Of a stretch of 64,000 nucleotides of DNA, positions 1 through 13,383 are shown in pieces; the stretch's first letter is position 1; each line of letters starts with the position of its first letter. The notes under the pieces were generated by a model. It did not search any database. It saw only the letters and a list, made by a program, of their open reading frames with translations, and was not told the DNA's origin. The position numbers were made by a program, and so were the translations under genes. Location: positions 7,936,001-8,000,000 of the forward strand of contig NZ_CP070619.1 in assembly GCF_017068395.1 (NCBI RefSeq), written 5' to 3'. Source of the DNA: Rhodococcus pseudokoreensis (lineage in GTDB: Bacteria > Actinomycetota > Actinomycetes > Mycobacteriales > Mycobacteriaceae).

Positions 1-2168
<2,168 letters not shown>

Positions 2169-2307
2169 AGAAGCTACGCGTCCACTGTGCAGTATCTGAA
2201 ACAACACACACGTTTCAGAACTGAAGAATGAAGAACCACACCCATCATCGATCAAAACGATGTGTGGGTTGTGTCTTCGCTGATGTTCCGTGTGACAGTT
2301 TCATAGA

Positions 2308-2426
2308 GTTACGGCGGCCATAGCGGAGGGGAAACGCCCGGTCCCATTCCGAACCCGGAAGCTAAGCCCTCCAGCGCCGATGGTACTGCACCCGACAGGG
2401 TGTGGGAGAGTAGGACACCGCCGAAC
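2308..2426 (+). rRNA. rrf: 5S ribosomal RNA
   Basis: About 119 bases starting GTTACGGCGGCCATAGCGG and containing the conserved CCCATTCCGAACCCGGAAG loop, ending at GACACCGCCGAAC. The two ends pair (GGCGG with CCGCC) as expected for 5S helix I. It lies about 140 bases after the 23S gene, the usual 23S-5S order of a bacterial rRNA operon. The 2169-2307 spacer holds an ACACACGTTTCAG-type stretch and no tRNA. Confidence 0.96.
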
Positions 2427-2435
2427 ATCCGTTAC

Positions 2436-2469
2436 CGAAAGGGGACCCAATATACTGGGTCCCCTTTCG
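2436..2469 (+). terminator. rRNA operon terminator
   Basis: A perfect 14-base inverted repeat (arms 2436-2449 CGAAAGGGGACCCA and 2456-2469) with a 6-base loop, 10 bases after the 5S gene. The position and the very stable stem fit a strong intrinsic terminator; the T tract is short (TTT inside the 3' arm). Confidence 0.85.
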
Positions 2470-2492
2470 TGGTTTGTGTGAAAGGAATGACT

Positions 2493-3455
2493 GTGTCGGA
2501 GAGTGACGACGGACGTCGGTCCTTCCGCGGAGGCGGTGCCTCCGGTGCTAACCGTGGCGGTGCCTCCCACAACGATCGTGGCGGTGCCTCCGGAGGTAAC
2601 CGTGGCGGTGCCGGCGGTTCCGCTCGTGGTGGCTCGTCCGGCGGTCCCCGTCGTGATTCGCGCGACAACCGTGGCGGCGCAGGGGGCGATCGTCGCGGTG
2701 GCGGACCCCGTCGCGGCGGTGAGGGAGGCTTCGCGCCTCGCGGACGTGAAGGTGACCGTCCGCAGCGGCAGCAGGCCCGTCCGGACGAACCGGATCTGCC
2801 CGAGAACGTCGAGGCAGGCGAACTCGATCCGGCCGTCCGCCGAGACCTGCTGAGCTTGGACAAAACGAACGCGAACACGGTTGCGCGTCACCTGGTGATG
2901 GCCGGCAAGCTCGTCGACGATGATCCGCGCCTCGCACTCGCACATGCCCGGGCCGCGCGTCAGCGTGCGGGTCGCATTGCCATCGTCCGTGAGGCTGCGG
3001 GTATCACCGCGTACCACGCCGGCGAATGGGCGGAAGCCTTGTCGGAGTTGCGCGCTGCTCGTCGCATGGCAGGCGGTCCCGGGCTGCTCGCGGTGATGGC
3101 GGACTGCGAACGTGGACTCGGTCGCCCGGAGCGTGCGATCGAACTCGGACGAAGCGAGGAAGCCGCTGCACTCTCGGGTGACGAGGCTGCCGAGCTGCGC
3201 ATGGTGGTCGCTGGAGCGCGCATGGACCTCGGACAATTCGATCAGGCCGTCGTCACGCTGCAGACTCCCGATCTCGATGCCGCGCGGACCGGTCCCGGTG
3301 CCGCTCGCCTGTTCTACGCGTACGCGGATGCCCTGGTTGCGGCCGGTCGTATCGAAGACGGACTCAAGTGGTTCCTCAACTCCGCCGCCGCGGATCTCGA
3401 GGGTGACACCGACGCGGAGGAGCGTGTGGCCGAGCTGACCGGAGACGATCAGTGA
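2493..3455 (+). CDS. TPR-type protein with an RGG-rich N-terminal tail (Rv1691 family)
   Basis: 320 residues. The first ~85 residues are low-complexity and rich in Arg-Gly-Gly (many RGGA/RGGG units), like RGG boxes of RNA-binding proteins. The rest is helical and alanine/arginine rich, resembling the tetratricopeptide-like repeats of the mycobacterial Rv1691 family (for example ALAHARAARQRAGR, then the ALSELRAARRMAGG helix pair). GTG at 2493 is preferred because AAAGGA sits 6 bases upstream; the ATG at 2487 touches that ribosome site. It lies just after the rRNA operon terminator and its stop overlaps the next start (GTGA). The function is not established; binding RNA or a ribosome-linked partner is inference from the tail and context. 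Confidence 0.85.
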   Translation: MSESDDGRRSFRGGGASGANRGGASHNDRGGASGGNRGGAGGSARGGSSGGPRRDSRDNRGGAGGDRRGGGPRRGGEGGFAPRGREGDRPQRQQARPDEPDLPENVEAGELDPAVRRDLLSLDKTNANTVARHLVMAGKLVDDDPRLALAHARAARQRAGRIAIVREAAGITAYHAGEWAEALSELRAARRMAGGPGLLAVMADCERGLGRPERAIELGRSEEAAALSGDEAAELRMVVAGARMDLGQFDQAVVTLQTPDLDAARTGPGAARLFYAYADALVAAGRIEDGLKWFLNSAAADLEGDTDAEERVAELTGDDQ

Positions 3456-4447
3456 CGACCCTGCGGGAGAATTACGACGCTCTGCTGCTCGACCTCGACG
3501 GCACCCTGTACCAGGGGCCGCAGGAAATCCCCGGTGCGCGTGAGGCTTTGGCGGTCGGGACACAGTCCTGCTACTACGTGACCAACAACGCCAGTCGCAG
3601 TCCCGGCGACGTCGCGGAACACCTGACCGAACTCGGCTTCGCCGCCGACGAGTCGACGGTGGTGACGAGTTCGCAGTCGGCGGCCAGGCTCCTCGCGGAG
3701 AACGTCGCACCCGACTCGCCGGTGCTCGTCGTGGGCACGGAAGCGCTCGCCGACGAGGTCCGGAACGTCGGACTGCGTCCGGTGCGTTCGTTCGAGGACG
3801 CACCCGCCGCTGTCGTCCAGGGACATTCGCCGACCACGGACTGGGCGATCCTCGCCGAGGCGACCCTCGCGATCCGTGCGGGTGTCGTCTGGGTGGCGGC
3901 GAACCTGGACTCGACCCTCCCCACCGAGCGTGGCCTCGTCCTCGGCAACGGTTCGATGGTCGCGGCCCTGCGCGCGGCGACGTCCCGCGAACCACTCGTG
4001 GCGGGCAAGCCGGCCGCGCCTCTGATGGAAGATGCGATGCGCCGCAGCGGTTGTGTGCGGCCCCTCGTCGTCGGCGACAGGCTGGACACCGACATCGAAG
4101 GCGCCAACAACGTCGGTCTCGACTCGCTGCTGGTGCTCACCGGAGTGAGCACTGCGATCGACGTGCTGCGTGCCGTCCCGGAGCAGCGCCCCACGTACCT
4201 GGCATCCGAACTGGACGCGCTCAACCAGCCCGCCGACGAGTCGCTCGTCGGGGAGAACAGCCGGTGGTCCGTCGAGTTCGACGGCACCGATCTGGTGATC
4301 GAACCAGCCGCGGATTCGGCCGAACCGGTGGATTCGGCTGCGTTGCTGCGGGCCGTGGCCGTCGGTGCATGGAAATTCCCCGACTTCGCGCGGATCATGT
4401 CGACGACGCCCGCGGTGAGCGTGGTCGTGTCCGGCTGGGGTGCCTGA
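3452..4447 (+). CDS. HAD-superfamily phosphatase, class IIA (Rv1692 family)
   Basis: 331 residues. Motif I is LLLDLDGTLYQG near residues 11-22, the nucleophile/acid aspartate pair of HAD hydrolases. Motif II lies in YYVTNNASRSP (about 45-55), and motif III/IV in VAGKPAAP and VVGDRLDTDIEGA (about 185-215), the arrangement of NagD-like class IIA enzymes with a cap between motifs II and III. The M. tuberculosis homologue Rv1692 has been reported as a glycerol-3-phosphate phosphatase active in phospholipid recycling. The GTG start overlaps the preceding stop by 4 bases, so the two genes are probably translated as a pair. Confidence 0.9.
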   Translation: MTTLRENYDALLLDLDGTLYQGPQEIPGAREALAVGTQSCYYVTNNASRSPGDVAEHLTELGFAADESTVVTSSQSAARLLAENVAPDSPVLVVGTEALADEVRNVGLRPVRSFEDAPAAVVQGHSPTTDWAILAEATLAIRAGVVWVAANLDSTLPTERGLVLGNGSMVAALRAATSREPLVAGKPAAPLMEDAMRRSGCVRPLVVGDRLDTDIEGANNVGLDSLLVLTGVSTAIDVLRAVPEQRPTYLASELDALNQPADESLVGENSRWSVEFDGTDLVIEPAADSAEPVDSAALLRAVAVGAWKFPDFARIMSTTPAVSVVVSGWGA

Positions 4448-4524
4448 ACCCTGCCGGACCCGCGTTGTTCGTCACGCGATTCGCTGTATGCGTATCGGAA
4501 CGCGATGGACTAGCGTTGTGCCCG

Positions 4525-4752
4525 ATGAGCACGCCAATACCGCGCCCGGGAGCCCATCTACCTGTGCCTCCTCAGAGTGTCGACCCCGAGAAGATCCACA
4601 CGGAGGTCGACGGATTGTTGTCGCGGCTCGGAGCCGTCGAACCTGATCCCGACGACGAGCACGGCGTCGGGGTCATCCCACGCAAAGCCCACCTTCTCGA
4701 GAAGGCGCACGACGTGCTGGTGGAGGCCCTGGCCACCGTGGACAAGATCTGA
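4525..4752 (+). CDS. small conserved protein (Rv1693-like position)
   Basis: 75 residues, hydrophilic, with a proline-rich start (PIPRPGAHLPVPP) and an amphipathic C-terminal helix (RKAHLLEKAHDVLVEALATV). No catalytic motif is visible. It sits between the HAD phosphatase and tlyA, where mycobacteria carry a short gene (Rv1693). A -10-like TAGCGT at 4511-4516 places the likely transcript start on or next to the ATG, so the mRNA may be leaderless; no ribosome site is seen. It ends one base before the tlyA GTG. Function unknown. Confidence 0.8.
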   Translation: MSTPIPRPGAHLPVPPQSVDPEKIHTEVDGLLSRLGAVEPDPDDEHGVGVIPRKAHLLEKAHDVLVEALATVDKI

Positions 4753-4753
4753 C

Positions 4754-5584
4754 GTGGCCCGTCGAGCACGGGTGGATGCCGAACTCGTTCGGCGGGGGCT
4801 GGCCCGGTCCCGAGAACACGCGCAAGAACTCATCGCCTCCGGTCGAGTGCTGATCTCGGGTGCGGCAGCGACCAAACCGGCCACCGCCATCGAAGCGGGA
4901 ACCCCGCTGCGGGTGGTCGAGGTCGACAACGAAGTGTCCTGGGCATCGCGCGGCGCGCACAAACTCCTCGGTGCGCTCGAGGCGTTCGGCCCCCGCGGAC
5001 TCGAAGTCGACGGCAAGCGTTGCCTCGACGCCGGCGCATCGACCGGCGGCTTCACCGACGTGCTCCTGCACCACGGCGCACGGGAAGTCGTGGCGGTGGA
5101 CGTCGGGTACGGGCAGTTGGTGTGGCGGCTGCAGTCCGACGACCGCGTGCACGTCGTGGACCGCACCAACGTGCGATCCATCGATGCCGAGCAGATCGGC
5201 GGCCGGGTCGAACTGGTGGTCGCGGACCTGTCGTTCATCTCCCTGAAACTCGTGCTCCCGGCGTTCGTCGCCTGCGTGGCCGAGGGCGCAGATCTGATTC
5301 CGATGGTGAAGCCGCAGTTCGAGGTCGGCAAGGATCACGTGGGCTCCGGTGGGGTGGTGCGTGACCCGGAGTTGCGTGTCGCCGCGGTACTGGACGTCGC
5401 CAACACGGCGGCGTCGCTGGGACTGCGTACCGTCGGTGCGGTGGCCAGTCCACTGCCGGGGCCGTCGGGAAACGTCGAATACTTCCTGTGGCTCCGCGCG
5501 GATGTCACACCCGGGACGGATGATGTACCGGTCGAGTCGGTAGAAGAGTTGATCCGCACCGCGGTGCAGGAGGGACCACAGTGA
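4754..5584 (+). CDS. tlyA: TlyA, 2'-O-methyltransferase of 16S and 23S rRNA
   Basis: 276 residues. An N-terminal S4 RNA-binding domain (about 1-60: [27 protein letters not shown]) is followed by a FtsJ/RrmJ-like methyltransferase fold. The SAM motif is [16 protein letters not shown] near residue 92, and [10 protein letters not shown] and MVKPQFEVG carry the later catalytic Asp and Lys. Known role: 2'-O-methylation of C1409 of 16S and C1920 of 23S rRNA, needed for capreomycin susceptibility. GTG at 4754 keeps the full S4 domain. It overlaps nadK by 4 bases. Confidence 0.95.
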   Translation: MARRARVDAELVRRGLARSREHAQELIASGRVLISGAAATKPATAIEAGTPLRVVEVDNEVSWASRGAHKLLGALEAFGPRGLEVDGKRCLDAGASTGGFTDVLLHHGAREVVAVDVGYGQLVWRLQSDDRVHVVDRTNVRSIDAEQIGGRVELVVADLSFISLKLVLPAFVACVAEGADLIPMVKPQFEVGKDHVGSGGVVRDPELRVAAVLDVANTAASLGLRTVGAVASPLPGPSGNVEYFLWLRADVTPGTDDVPVESVEELIRTAVQEGPQ

Positions 5585-6543
5585 GCGGGGGAAGCAGCGG
5601 CGCCCAGCAACGCGAGCGGGAGATCCTGCTCGTGGCGCACCCGGGTCGCGCCGAGATCACGGAGACCGCGCGACGCGTCGGCAAGATCTTCGAGCGGGCC
5701 GGGATCGGACTGCGTGTGCTCGTCGACGAGGTCGACAGCACCCGCATCGAACCGATGGACGGGATGGCGGCCGACGAATTCCTGGTTCCCGGGCTGGAAG
5801 TCACCATCGTGCAGGCCGGCCCCGACGCCGCCCTCGGATGCGAAATGGTGCTCGTCCTCGGCGGCGACGGCACCTTCCTCCGGGCAGCGGAACTCGCCCA
5901 GGCCGCGTCCATTCCGGTCCTGGGCATCAACCTGGGCCGAATCGGGTTCCTCGCGGAAACGGAGGCCGAGCACCTCGACGAGGCACTCGGCCAGGTGGTG
6001 CGCCGGGAATACCGCATCGAACACCGCATGACGCTGGACGTGCTGGTCCGTGTCGACGACGAGATCATCGAACGAGGCTGGGCGCTCAACGAGGCGAGCA
6101 TCGAGAACCGGTCCCGGCTCGGTGTGCTCGAGGTGGTGCTCGAAGTGGACGGACGGCCGGTGTCGGCGTTCGGCTGCGACGGCGTCCTCATCTCCACACC
6201 CACCGGATCGACGGCATACGCGTTCTCCGCGGGCGGCCCCGTGGTGTGGCCGGAGCTCGAGGCGCTGCTGGTGGTCCCGAGCAACGCGCACGCCTTGTTC
6301 GCACGCCCCCTCGTGACGAGCCCGGAATCGTTGATCGCTGTGGAGACGGTGGCAGGCAGCCACGACGGCCTGGTGTTCTGCGACGGTCGCCGGACCCTCG
6401 AATTGCCCGCGGGAGCCCGCGTCGAAGTGGTGCGTGGCAAGGAACCCGTTCGTTGGGTGCGACTGGATTCGGCGCCGTTCGCGGACCGGATGGTGCGAAA
6501 GTTCGAGCTGCCCGTCACCGGGTGGCGAGGAAGGAAGCCCTAG
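5581..6543 (+). CDS. nadK: NAD kinase
   Basis: 320 residues. It has the [11 protein letters not shown] phosphate-binding motif, the [11 protein letters not shown] block with the conserved Asn-Glu, and the [18 protein letters not shown] loop of the NAD kinase family. It phosphorylates NAD to NADP in the cytosol using ATP or polyphosphate. The GTG start overlaps the tlyA stop (GTGA). The tlyA-nadK-recN order is conserved in mycobacteria (Rv1694-Rv1696). Confidence 0.96.
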   Translation: MSGGSSGAQQREREILLVAHPGRAEITETARRVGKIFERAGIGLRVLVDEVDSTRIEPMDGMAADEFLVPGLEVTIVQAGPDAALGCEMVLVLGGDGTFLRAAELAQAASIPVLGINLGRIGFLAETEAEHLDEALGQVVRREYRIEHRMTLDVLVRVDDEIIERGWALNEASIENRSRLGVLEVVLEVDGRPVSAFGCDGVLISTPTGSTAYAFSAGGPVVWPELEALLVVPSNAHALFARPLVTSPESLIAVETVAGSHDGLVFCDGRRTLELPAGARVEVVRGKEPVRWVRLDSAPFADRMVRKFELPVTGWRGRKP

Positions 6544-6545
6544 AC

Positions 6546-8318
6546 GTGCTGGCAGAGATCAGGATCGACAACCTCGGTGTGATCTCCGAGGCGTCGGCGC
6601 AATTCCACGAAGGTTTGACAGTGCTCACCGGCGAGACCGGCGCGGGCAAGACGATGGTCGTGACGAGCCTGCACCTGCTCAGCGGTGCGCGGGCAGACGC
6701 GGGCCGGGTGCGCCTCGGTGCGCCGCGCGCCGTCGTCGAGGGCCGGTTCATGACGGACGAGGGCTCGGAGCACGTCGAACGCGCCGTGTCCCGGCTGCTC
6801 GAATCGACCGGGGCGGAGCGGGACGAGGACGGCACAATCATCGCGGTCCGCACCGTCGGCAGCGACGGTCGGTCCCGCGCCCACCTGGGTGGTCGCAGCG
6901 TTCCGGCAGGTGTGCTGTCCGAGTTCACCGATCCGCTGCTCACCGTGCACGGGCAGAACGATCAGCTGCGGTTGCTTCGCCCGGACCAGCAGTGCGCCGC
7001 GCTCGACCGATTCGCGGACAAGGCGGTCGGGCCGCTGGTCGCGCGGTACCGCAAGCACCGCGACGAGTGGATGACCGCGCGATCCGAACTGATCGAACGG
7101 ACCGGTCGTACCCGGGAACTCGCGCAGGAAGCCGACCAACTGACGTTCGCCCTCAACGAGATCGACGGCGTCGCCCCGACCCCGGGCGAGGACGAGTCGA
7201 TCGTGTCGGAGGTGCGCAGGCTCAGCGAACTCGACTCGCTGCGGTCGGCGGCGGAGGAAGCACACGCTGCGCTCGCCGGCGGCGACGACATGGACGGCGA
7301 CGGTGGGGCCGCGCCCGCGCTGGACCTGCTGTCCGAGGCTCGGGCTCGGATCGAATCGGCCACCGACCCCGAACTCGACGGGCTCGGACCCCGCCTCGCC
7401 GACGCGATCGCGGTGGTCACCGACGTCTCCGCCGACCTCACCACGTACCTCGCCGGGCTGCCGGCGGACCCCGGGGCGCTGGACTCCTTGCTGTCCCGGC
7501 AGGCCGAGCTGAAGAACCTCATCCGCAAGTACGCCGCCGATGTCGACGGCGTCCTGGAATGGGCCGACAACGCCCGTGCGCGGCTCGAGAAGATCGACGT
7601 CTCCTCCGATGCGCTGGCCGCCCTGACGAAGCAGGTGGAGGAGTCGGCGGCGTCGACGGCGGAGGCCGCGTCGAAACTGACCGCGGCCCGCGTCAAGGCC
7701 GCGACCAAGCTCGCCAAGGCCGTCAGCTCCGAACTCGCCGGTCTGGCAATGGGCCGGGCGGCGCTCGAGGTGACGGTCCGGCCCCGGATCGCCGGACCAC
7801 AGGACACGGCCCCGCTCACGGTCGACGGCACCGAACTGCACGCGGGATCGTCCGGCGTCGACGAAGTGGAGTTCCGGCTGTCGGCGCACAGCGGCGCGCA
7901 GTCGCTGCCCATCAGCAAGAGCGCGTCCGGCGGTGAGCTGTCGCGCGTGATGCTGGCTCTCGAGGTGGTGCTCGCCGGGTCCGACTCGGGCGCGACGATG
8001 GTGTTCGACGAGGTCGACGCCGGTGTCGGCGGACGGGCCGCGGTTGAGATCGGCAGGCGGCTGGCCCGGCTGGCCCGCACGCATCAGGTCATCGTCGTCA
8101 CGCACCTGCCGCAGGTCGCGGCGTTCGCGGACACCCACCTGGTGGTCGACAAGGTCGACGACGAGGACGGCGTCGTCAGCAGTGGCGTGCACACACTCAC
8201 CGACGACGAACGGGTCGTGGAACTGGCCCGGATGCTCGCCGGCCTCGACGACACGGAGACCGGTCGCGCCCACGCGGAGGAGCTGCTGGCGACTGCCAAC
8301 GCCGAGCGTTCCGCCTGA
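6546..8318 (+). CDS. recN: DNA repair protein RecN
   Basis: 590 residues of SMC-like architecture. The N-terminal half-ATPase has the Walker A motif GETGAGKTM near residue 34, a central coiled coil spans about 170-390 with ELAQEADQLTF-type heptads, and the C-terminal half carries the signature SASGGELSR and Walker B MVFDEVDAGVGG. RecN acts early in double-strand break repair by recombination. GTG at 6546 (VLAEIRIDNLG) begins 2 bases after the nadK stop. The usual family length is about 550-590. Confidence 0.95.
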   Translation: MLAEIRIDNLGVISEASAQFHEGLTVLTGETGAGKTMVVTSLHLLSGARADAGRVRLGAPRAVVEGRFMTDEGSEHVERAVSRLLESTGAERDEDGTIIAVRTVGSDGRSRAHLGGRSVPAGVLSEFTDPLLTVHGQNDQLRLLRPDQQCAALDRFADKAVGPLVARYRKHRDEWMTARSELIERTGRTRELAQEADQLTFALNEIDGVAPTPGEDESIVSEVRRLSELDSLRSAAEEAHAALAGGDDMDGDGGAAPALDLLSEARARIESATDPELDGLGPRLADAIAVVTDVSADLTTYLAGLPADPGALDSLLSRQAELKNLIRKYAADVDGVLEWADNARARLEKIDVSSDALAALTKQVEESAASTAEAASKLTAARVKAATKLAKAVSSELAGLAMGRAALEVTVRPRIAGPQDTAPLTVDGTELHAGSSGVDEVEFRLSAHSGAQSLPISKSASGGELSRVMLALEVVLAGSDSGATMVFDEVDAGVGGRAAVEIGRRLARLARTHQVIVVTHLPQVAAFADTHLVVDKVDDEDGVVSSGVHTLTDDERVVELARMLAGLDDTETGRAHAEELLATANAERSA

Positions 8319-8425
8319 CCCGGCCCGGCGAACTTTCGGCCGCCGTGGTAATGGTGTGACTGATGTGGTAAACGGTTCGGCGCGCCTCCACAGGTCAGTC
8401 CTGCTTCCGGTCCATCATCGAATTC

Positions 8426-9610
8426 ATGAAGATGCCGGCACTGCTGTCACGTAACACCGAAACTTTGCCTGGGGTCAGCGGCATCGCCAGGGTGGATCGC
8501 AACACGGCCAAGTTGCTGCGCCGCGTCGGACCCGGTGACATCGTCGTACTCGACGAGCTCGACCTCGATCGCGGAACCGCGGACGCCCTGGTGAAGGCCG
8601 GCGTTCTCGCAGTGATCAACGCGTCGCCCTCGATCTCGGGGCGGTATCCCAACCTCGGCCCGGAGGTGATCGTCGCCAACGGGATCCTCCTGGTGGATTC
8701 GGCGGGCGCCGAGGTCTTCAAGAGCATCAAGGACGGCAGTAAGGTCCGGGTGAACGGGGGAGGTGTCTACTCCGGGGAACGGCGCATCGCGAAGGGCGAC
8801 GAACAGACCGAGGCGGAGATCTCCGACCGGATGATCGAGGCGAAGACCGGACTGGTCGACCACCTCGAGGCGTTCTCCGGCAACACCATCGAGTTCATCC
8901 GCACCGAGAGCCCGTTGCTGATCGACGGGGTCGGGGTCCCCGACGTCGACGTCGACATGAAGGACCGGCACGTCGTCATCGTGTCCGACGGCCCGGACCA
9001 CGCGTCCGACCTGAAGAACCTCAAACCGTTCATCAAGGAGTACTCACCGATCCTCATCGGCGTCGGGGCGGGCGCCGACGTGCTGAAGTCGGCGGGCTAT
9101 CGCCCGGACCTCATCGTCGGCGACCCCGAAGACATCACGAGCGCGACGTTGAAGTCGGGCGCCGAGGTGGTCCTGCCCGCCGACCAGGACGGTCACGCAC
9201 CCGGTCTGTCGCGCATCCAGGACCTCGGCATCGGAGCGATGACGTTCCCCGCGTCCGGGTCCCCGTCCGACCTGGCCCTGCTACTGGCCGACCACCACGG
9301 CGCGTCGCTGATCGTCACGGTCGGGAGCACCGTCTCCCTCGACGAGTTCTTCGACCGCGGCCGCCGCGACAGCAACCCGTCGGCGTTCATGACCCGCCTG
9401 AAGGTCGGGCCGAAACTGGTGGATGCGAAGGCCGTGGCGACCCTGTACCGCAGCCGGGTGTCGGGCGGCGCGATCGCGCTGCTCGTCCTCGCCGCTCTCG
9501 TTGCCGTGATCGTGGCCCTGGTCGTGTCCAACGTGGGCGGTGAGGCACTCGACTGGGCCGTCGCGACATGGAACAGCTTCGCGTTGTGGGTCCAGGGGTT
9601 CTTCAAGTGA
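8426..9610 (+). CDS. steA: SteA, cytokinetic ring protein (Rv1697 family)
   Basis: 394 residues. The soluble body carries the Rossmann-like thiamin-pyrophosphokinase-type segment (LIVGDPEDI near 230, with nearby glycine-rich loops), and a single C-terminal membrane helix lies at about 352-375 (GAIALLVLAALVAVIVALVV). In Corynebacterium the SteA-SteB pair was reported to control septal cell-wall hydrolysis. The next gene overlaps it by 4 bases, consistent with the two products acting together. ATG at 8426 or 8432 are both possible. The 8319-8425 gap probably holds the promoter. Confidence 0.88.
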   Translation: MKMPALLSRNTETLPGVSGIARVDRNTAKLLRRVGPGDIVVLDELDLDRGTADALVKAGVLAVINASPSISGRYPNLGPEVIVANGILLVDSAGAEVFKSIKDGSKVRVNGGGVYSGERRIAKGDEQTEAEISDRMIEAKTGLVDHLEAFSGNTIEFIRTESPLLIDGVGVPDVDVDMKDRHVVIVSDGPDHASDLKNLKPFIKEYSPILIGVGAGADVLKSAGYRPDLIVGDPEDITSATLKSGAEVVLPADQDGHAPGLSRIQDLGIGAMTFPASGSPSDLALLLADHHGASLIVTVGSTVSLDEFFDRGRRDSNPSAFMTRLKVGPKLVDAKAVATLYRSRVSGGAIALLVLAALVAVIVALVVSNVGGEALDWAVATWNSFALWVQGFFK

Positions 9611-10557
9611 TTTCTCTGCGTCAACATGCCATTTCCATAGCGGCGATCTTTCTGGCTCTGGCAATCGGCGTGGTGATGGGCTCCGGCCTGTTGTCGAGCG
9701 GTCTCGTGTCGGGACTGCGCGACGACAAGGCCGACCTGCAGACCGACATGGAGAACGCGACCGAACGCAACAACCAACTGACCGAGCAGCTGAACTCGGC
9801 CGACGGCTTCGATTCCGCGGTGGGCGGCCGCGTGGTCGCAGGCTCGCTCGCGCAGCGCACCGTGATGGTCGTGACGACCCCCGATGCCGACCCTGCCGAC
9901 CTCGACGGGGTCAACCGGATGATCGCGCAAGCCGGCGGTTCGGTGACCGGGCGGGTGTCGTTGACCGATTCGTTCGTCGACGCCACTGGCGGCGACCGGT
10001 TGCGGACGGTCGTCAACAACGTGATCCCCGCGGGCGTCACATTGAAGACCGGGGCCGTCGACCAGGGCAGCCTCGCAGGCGACCTGCTGGGCTCGGTCCT
10101 CATGCTCGGCAAGGAGACGGGTCAGCCGCAGAGTTCCGCCCAGGAGATGGCGCTCGCCCTCGAGACCCTGCGCGGCGCCGGATTCGTCAGCTACGACGAC
10201 GGGGCCGTCCAGCCTGCGCAGGTCGCGGTGGTGCTGACCGGTGACCGGGACGTCGAGGACGGCGTCAGCGGCAACCGCGGTGCGGTCGTGGCCCGGTTCG
10301 CGGGCGCGCTGAACTCGCGCGGCGCCGGTGCGGTGCTCGCCGGACGTCCGGCCTCCGCCCAGGGCAACGGCGCCGTCGCCGTGGCACGGGCCGACGCCGC
10401 CCTCTCGGCGGCCCTCACGACGATCGACAACATCGACCGGGAAGCGGGCAAGATCACCGTTCCGCTCGCACTGCAGGAGCAGCTGAACGGCGGCGCAGGC
10501 CGGTACGGCACGGGACCCGGCACGACCGGAGTCACCGTGGGGGCCACCCCGGCGTAG
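9607..10557 (+). CDS. steB: SteB / MctB family membrane-anchored protein (Rv1698 family)
   Basis: 316 residues with one N-terminal membrane helix (about 6-26, AISIAAIFLALAIGVVMGSG). A coiled coil follows (DDKADLQTDMENATERNNQL), then an extracytoplasmic domain of alternating alpha/beta repeats. M. tuberculosis Rv1698 was described as MctB, needed for low intracellular copper; in corynebacteria the homologue is SteB, the partner of SteA. The GTG start overlaps the steA stop, which favours joint function with SteA. Copper role versus division role cannot be settled from sequence. Confidence 0.87.
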   Translation: MISLRQHAISIAAIFLALAIGVVMGSGLLSSGLVSGLRDDKADLQTDMENATERNNQLTEQLNSADGFDSAVGGRVVAGSLAQRTVMVVTTPDADPADLDGVNRMIAQAGGSVTGRVSLTDSFVDATGGDRLRTVVNNVIPAGVTLKTGAVDQGSLAGDLLGSVLMLGKETGQPQSSAQEMALALETLRGAGFVSYDDGAVQPAQVAVVLTGDRDVEDGVSGNRGAVVARFAGALNSRGAGAVLAGRPASAQGNGAVAVARADAALSAALTTIDNIDREAGKITVPLALQEQLNGGAGRYGTGPGTTGVTVGATPA

Positions 10558-10626
10558 CGCGCGTCACATCGGTGCGGGCAATCGCGGCGCGTTGTTTCCG
10601 GGACGTCCACCGAGGTGTTACCGTGA

Positions 10627-12468
<1,842 letters not shown>

Positions 12469-12481
12469 GGCGACACGGACC

Positions 12482-13150
12482 ATGCCCGACATCGGCCGGC
12501 ACGAATTCGAGACTCTCGACTCGCGCGCCGTCTACAGCGGCGCGATCCTCGCGCTGCGCGTGGATCACGTCGCGATGCCGGACGGCAGGACCGCTGAACG
12601 TGAGGTGGTCGAGCACCACGGCGCCGTCGCCGTCGTGGTGCTCGACGACGAGGACCGGATCGTGCTGATCCACCAGTATCGGCACCCGGTGGGGCGCCGG
12701 TTGTGGGAGATCCCGGCGGGCCTGCTGGACGAGCCCGGGGAGGACCCCGTCGACGCCGCCGGGCGCGAACTGGCGGAAGAGACCGGCCTCGCGGCCCGGC
12801 GCTGGTCCGTTCTCGTGGATGTCGTTCTCTCACCGGGGTTCACGGACGAGTCGGTGCGCGTGTTCCTCGCCGAGGACTTGTACGAGGTGGACCGGCCCGA
12901 CCCGGAGGACGAGGAAGCCGACCTCGAGATCGAGCGGATTCCGTTCGACGAGGTCGTGTCGATGGTGCTGAACGGGACCATCGTCAACGCCACGGCCGCG
13001 TCCGGAGTGATGGCCCTCGCCGCCGCCCGGTCCCGGCCGGGCGGTGTCGGCGAACTCCGCGACGTGAGCGCACCCTGGGTCGATCGTCCCGAGCGGTTCA
13101 GCGAGCGGAAGCGCGCACGTGCCGCCGGGGACGAAGCCGCGCGGGCCTGA
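12482..13150 (+). CDS. NUDIX hydrolase, ADP-ribose pyrophosphatase type (Rv1700 family)
   Basis: 222 residues. The NUDIX box lies near 80-105 ([13 protein letters not shown] then [12 protein letters not shown]) with the REL-x-EE-x-G core, preceded by [13 protein letters not shown] as in ADP-ribose pyrophosphatases. The M. tuberculosis homologue Rv1700 hydrolyses ADP-ribose. ATG at 12482 follows the pyrG stop by 13 bases, so it is likely co-transcribed. The C-terminal ~30 residues are basic. Confidence 0.92.
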   Translation: MPDIGRHEFETLDSRAVYSGAILALRVDHVAMPDGRTAEREVVEHHGAVAVVVLDDEDRIVLIHQYRHPVGRRLWEIPAGLLDEPGEDPVDAAGRELAEETGLAARRWSVLVDVVLSPGFTDESVRVFLAEDLYEVDRPDPEDEEADLEIERIPFDEVVSMVLNGTIVNATAASGVMALAAARSRPGGVGELRDVSAPWVDRPERFSERKRARAAGDEAARA

Positions 13151-13325
13151 CCGCACACACTCCGCCACTCGTTCGCGACCCCACCTGCTCGACGGCGGCG
13201 CCGACGTCCGCGTCGTCGAGGAGTTGCTGGGACACGCGTCGGTGACGACCACCCGGATATCTGCGCTGGTGACAGTGGGTGCGCTCCGCGAAGTGTGGGC
13301 GGGAGCGCACCCCCGGGCGCGGTAG
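13151..13325 (+). pseudogene. xerD: xerD remnant (tyrosine recombinase C-terminal fragment, frameshifted)
   Basis: Directly after the NUDIX stop, translation gives [10 protein letters not shown] in one frame and then [20 protein letters not shown] and [13 protein letters not shown] in the next. These are the box II Arg-H motif and C-terminus of XerD, joined across one extra C in the ACCCCAC run near 13180. Only about 58 of ~300 residues remain. The position that should hold the catalytic Tyr (normally TTQIYT) reads TTRISA, so Tyr is replaced by Ser. In mycobacteria xerD (Rv1701) occupies exactly this place after Rv1700. I read it as a decayed gene. Confidence 0.85.
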
Positions 13326-13383
13326 CGGAAAGCGTGTCGAGGGGAAAATTCACGGTACGAGGCGGTAGCGTTCGTATAACGAT

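Noticed and set aside
9607-10557. Assigning the gene firmly as a copper porin (MctB)
   Set aside because: Its overlap with steA favours the SteB role; the copper role is known only from the mycobacterial homologue.
13351-13380. TTCACG/TATAAC as a full promoter for the ParA-like gene
   Set aside because: TATAAC is good but the -35 match is weak and 20 bases away; used only as a hint about the start codon.
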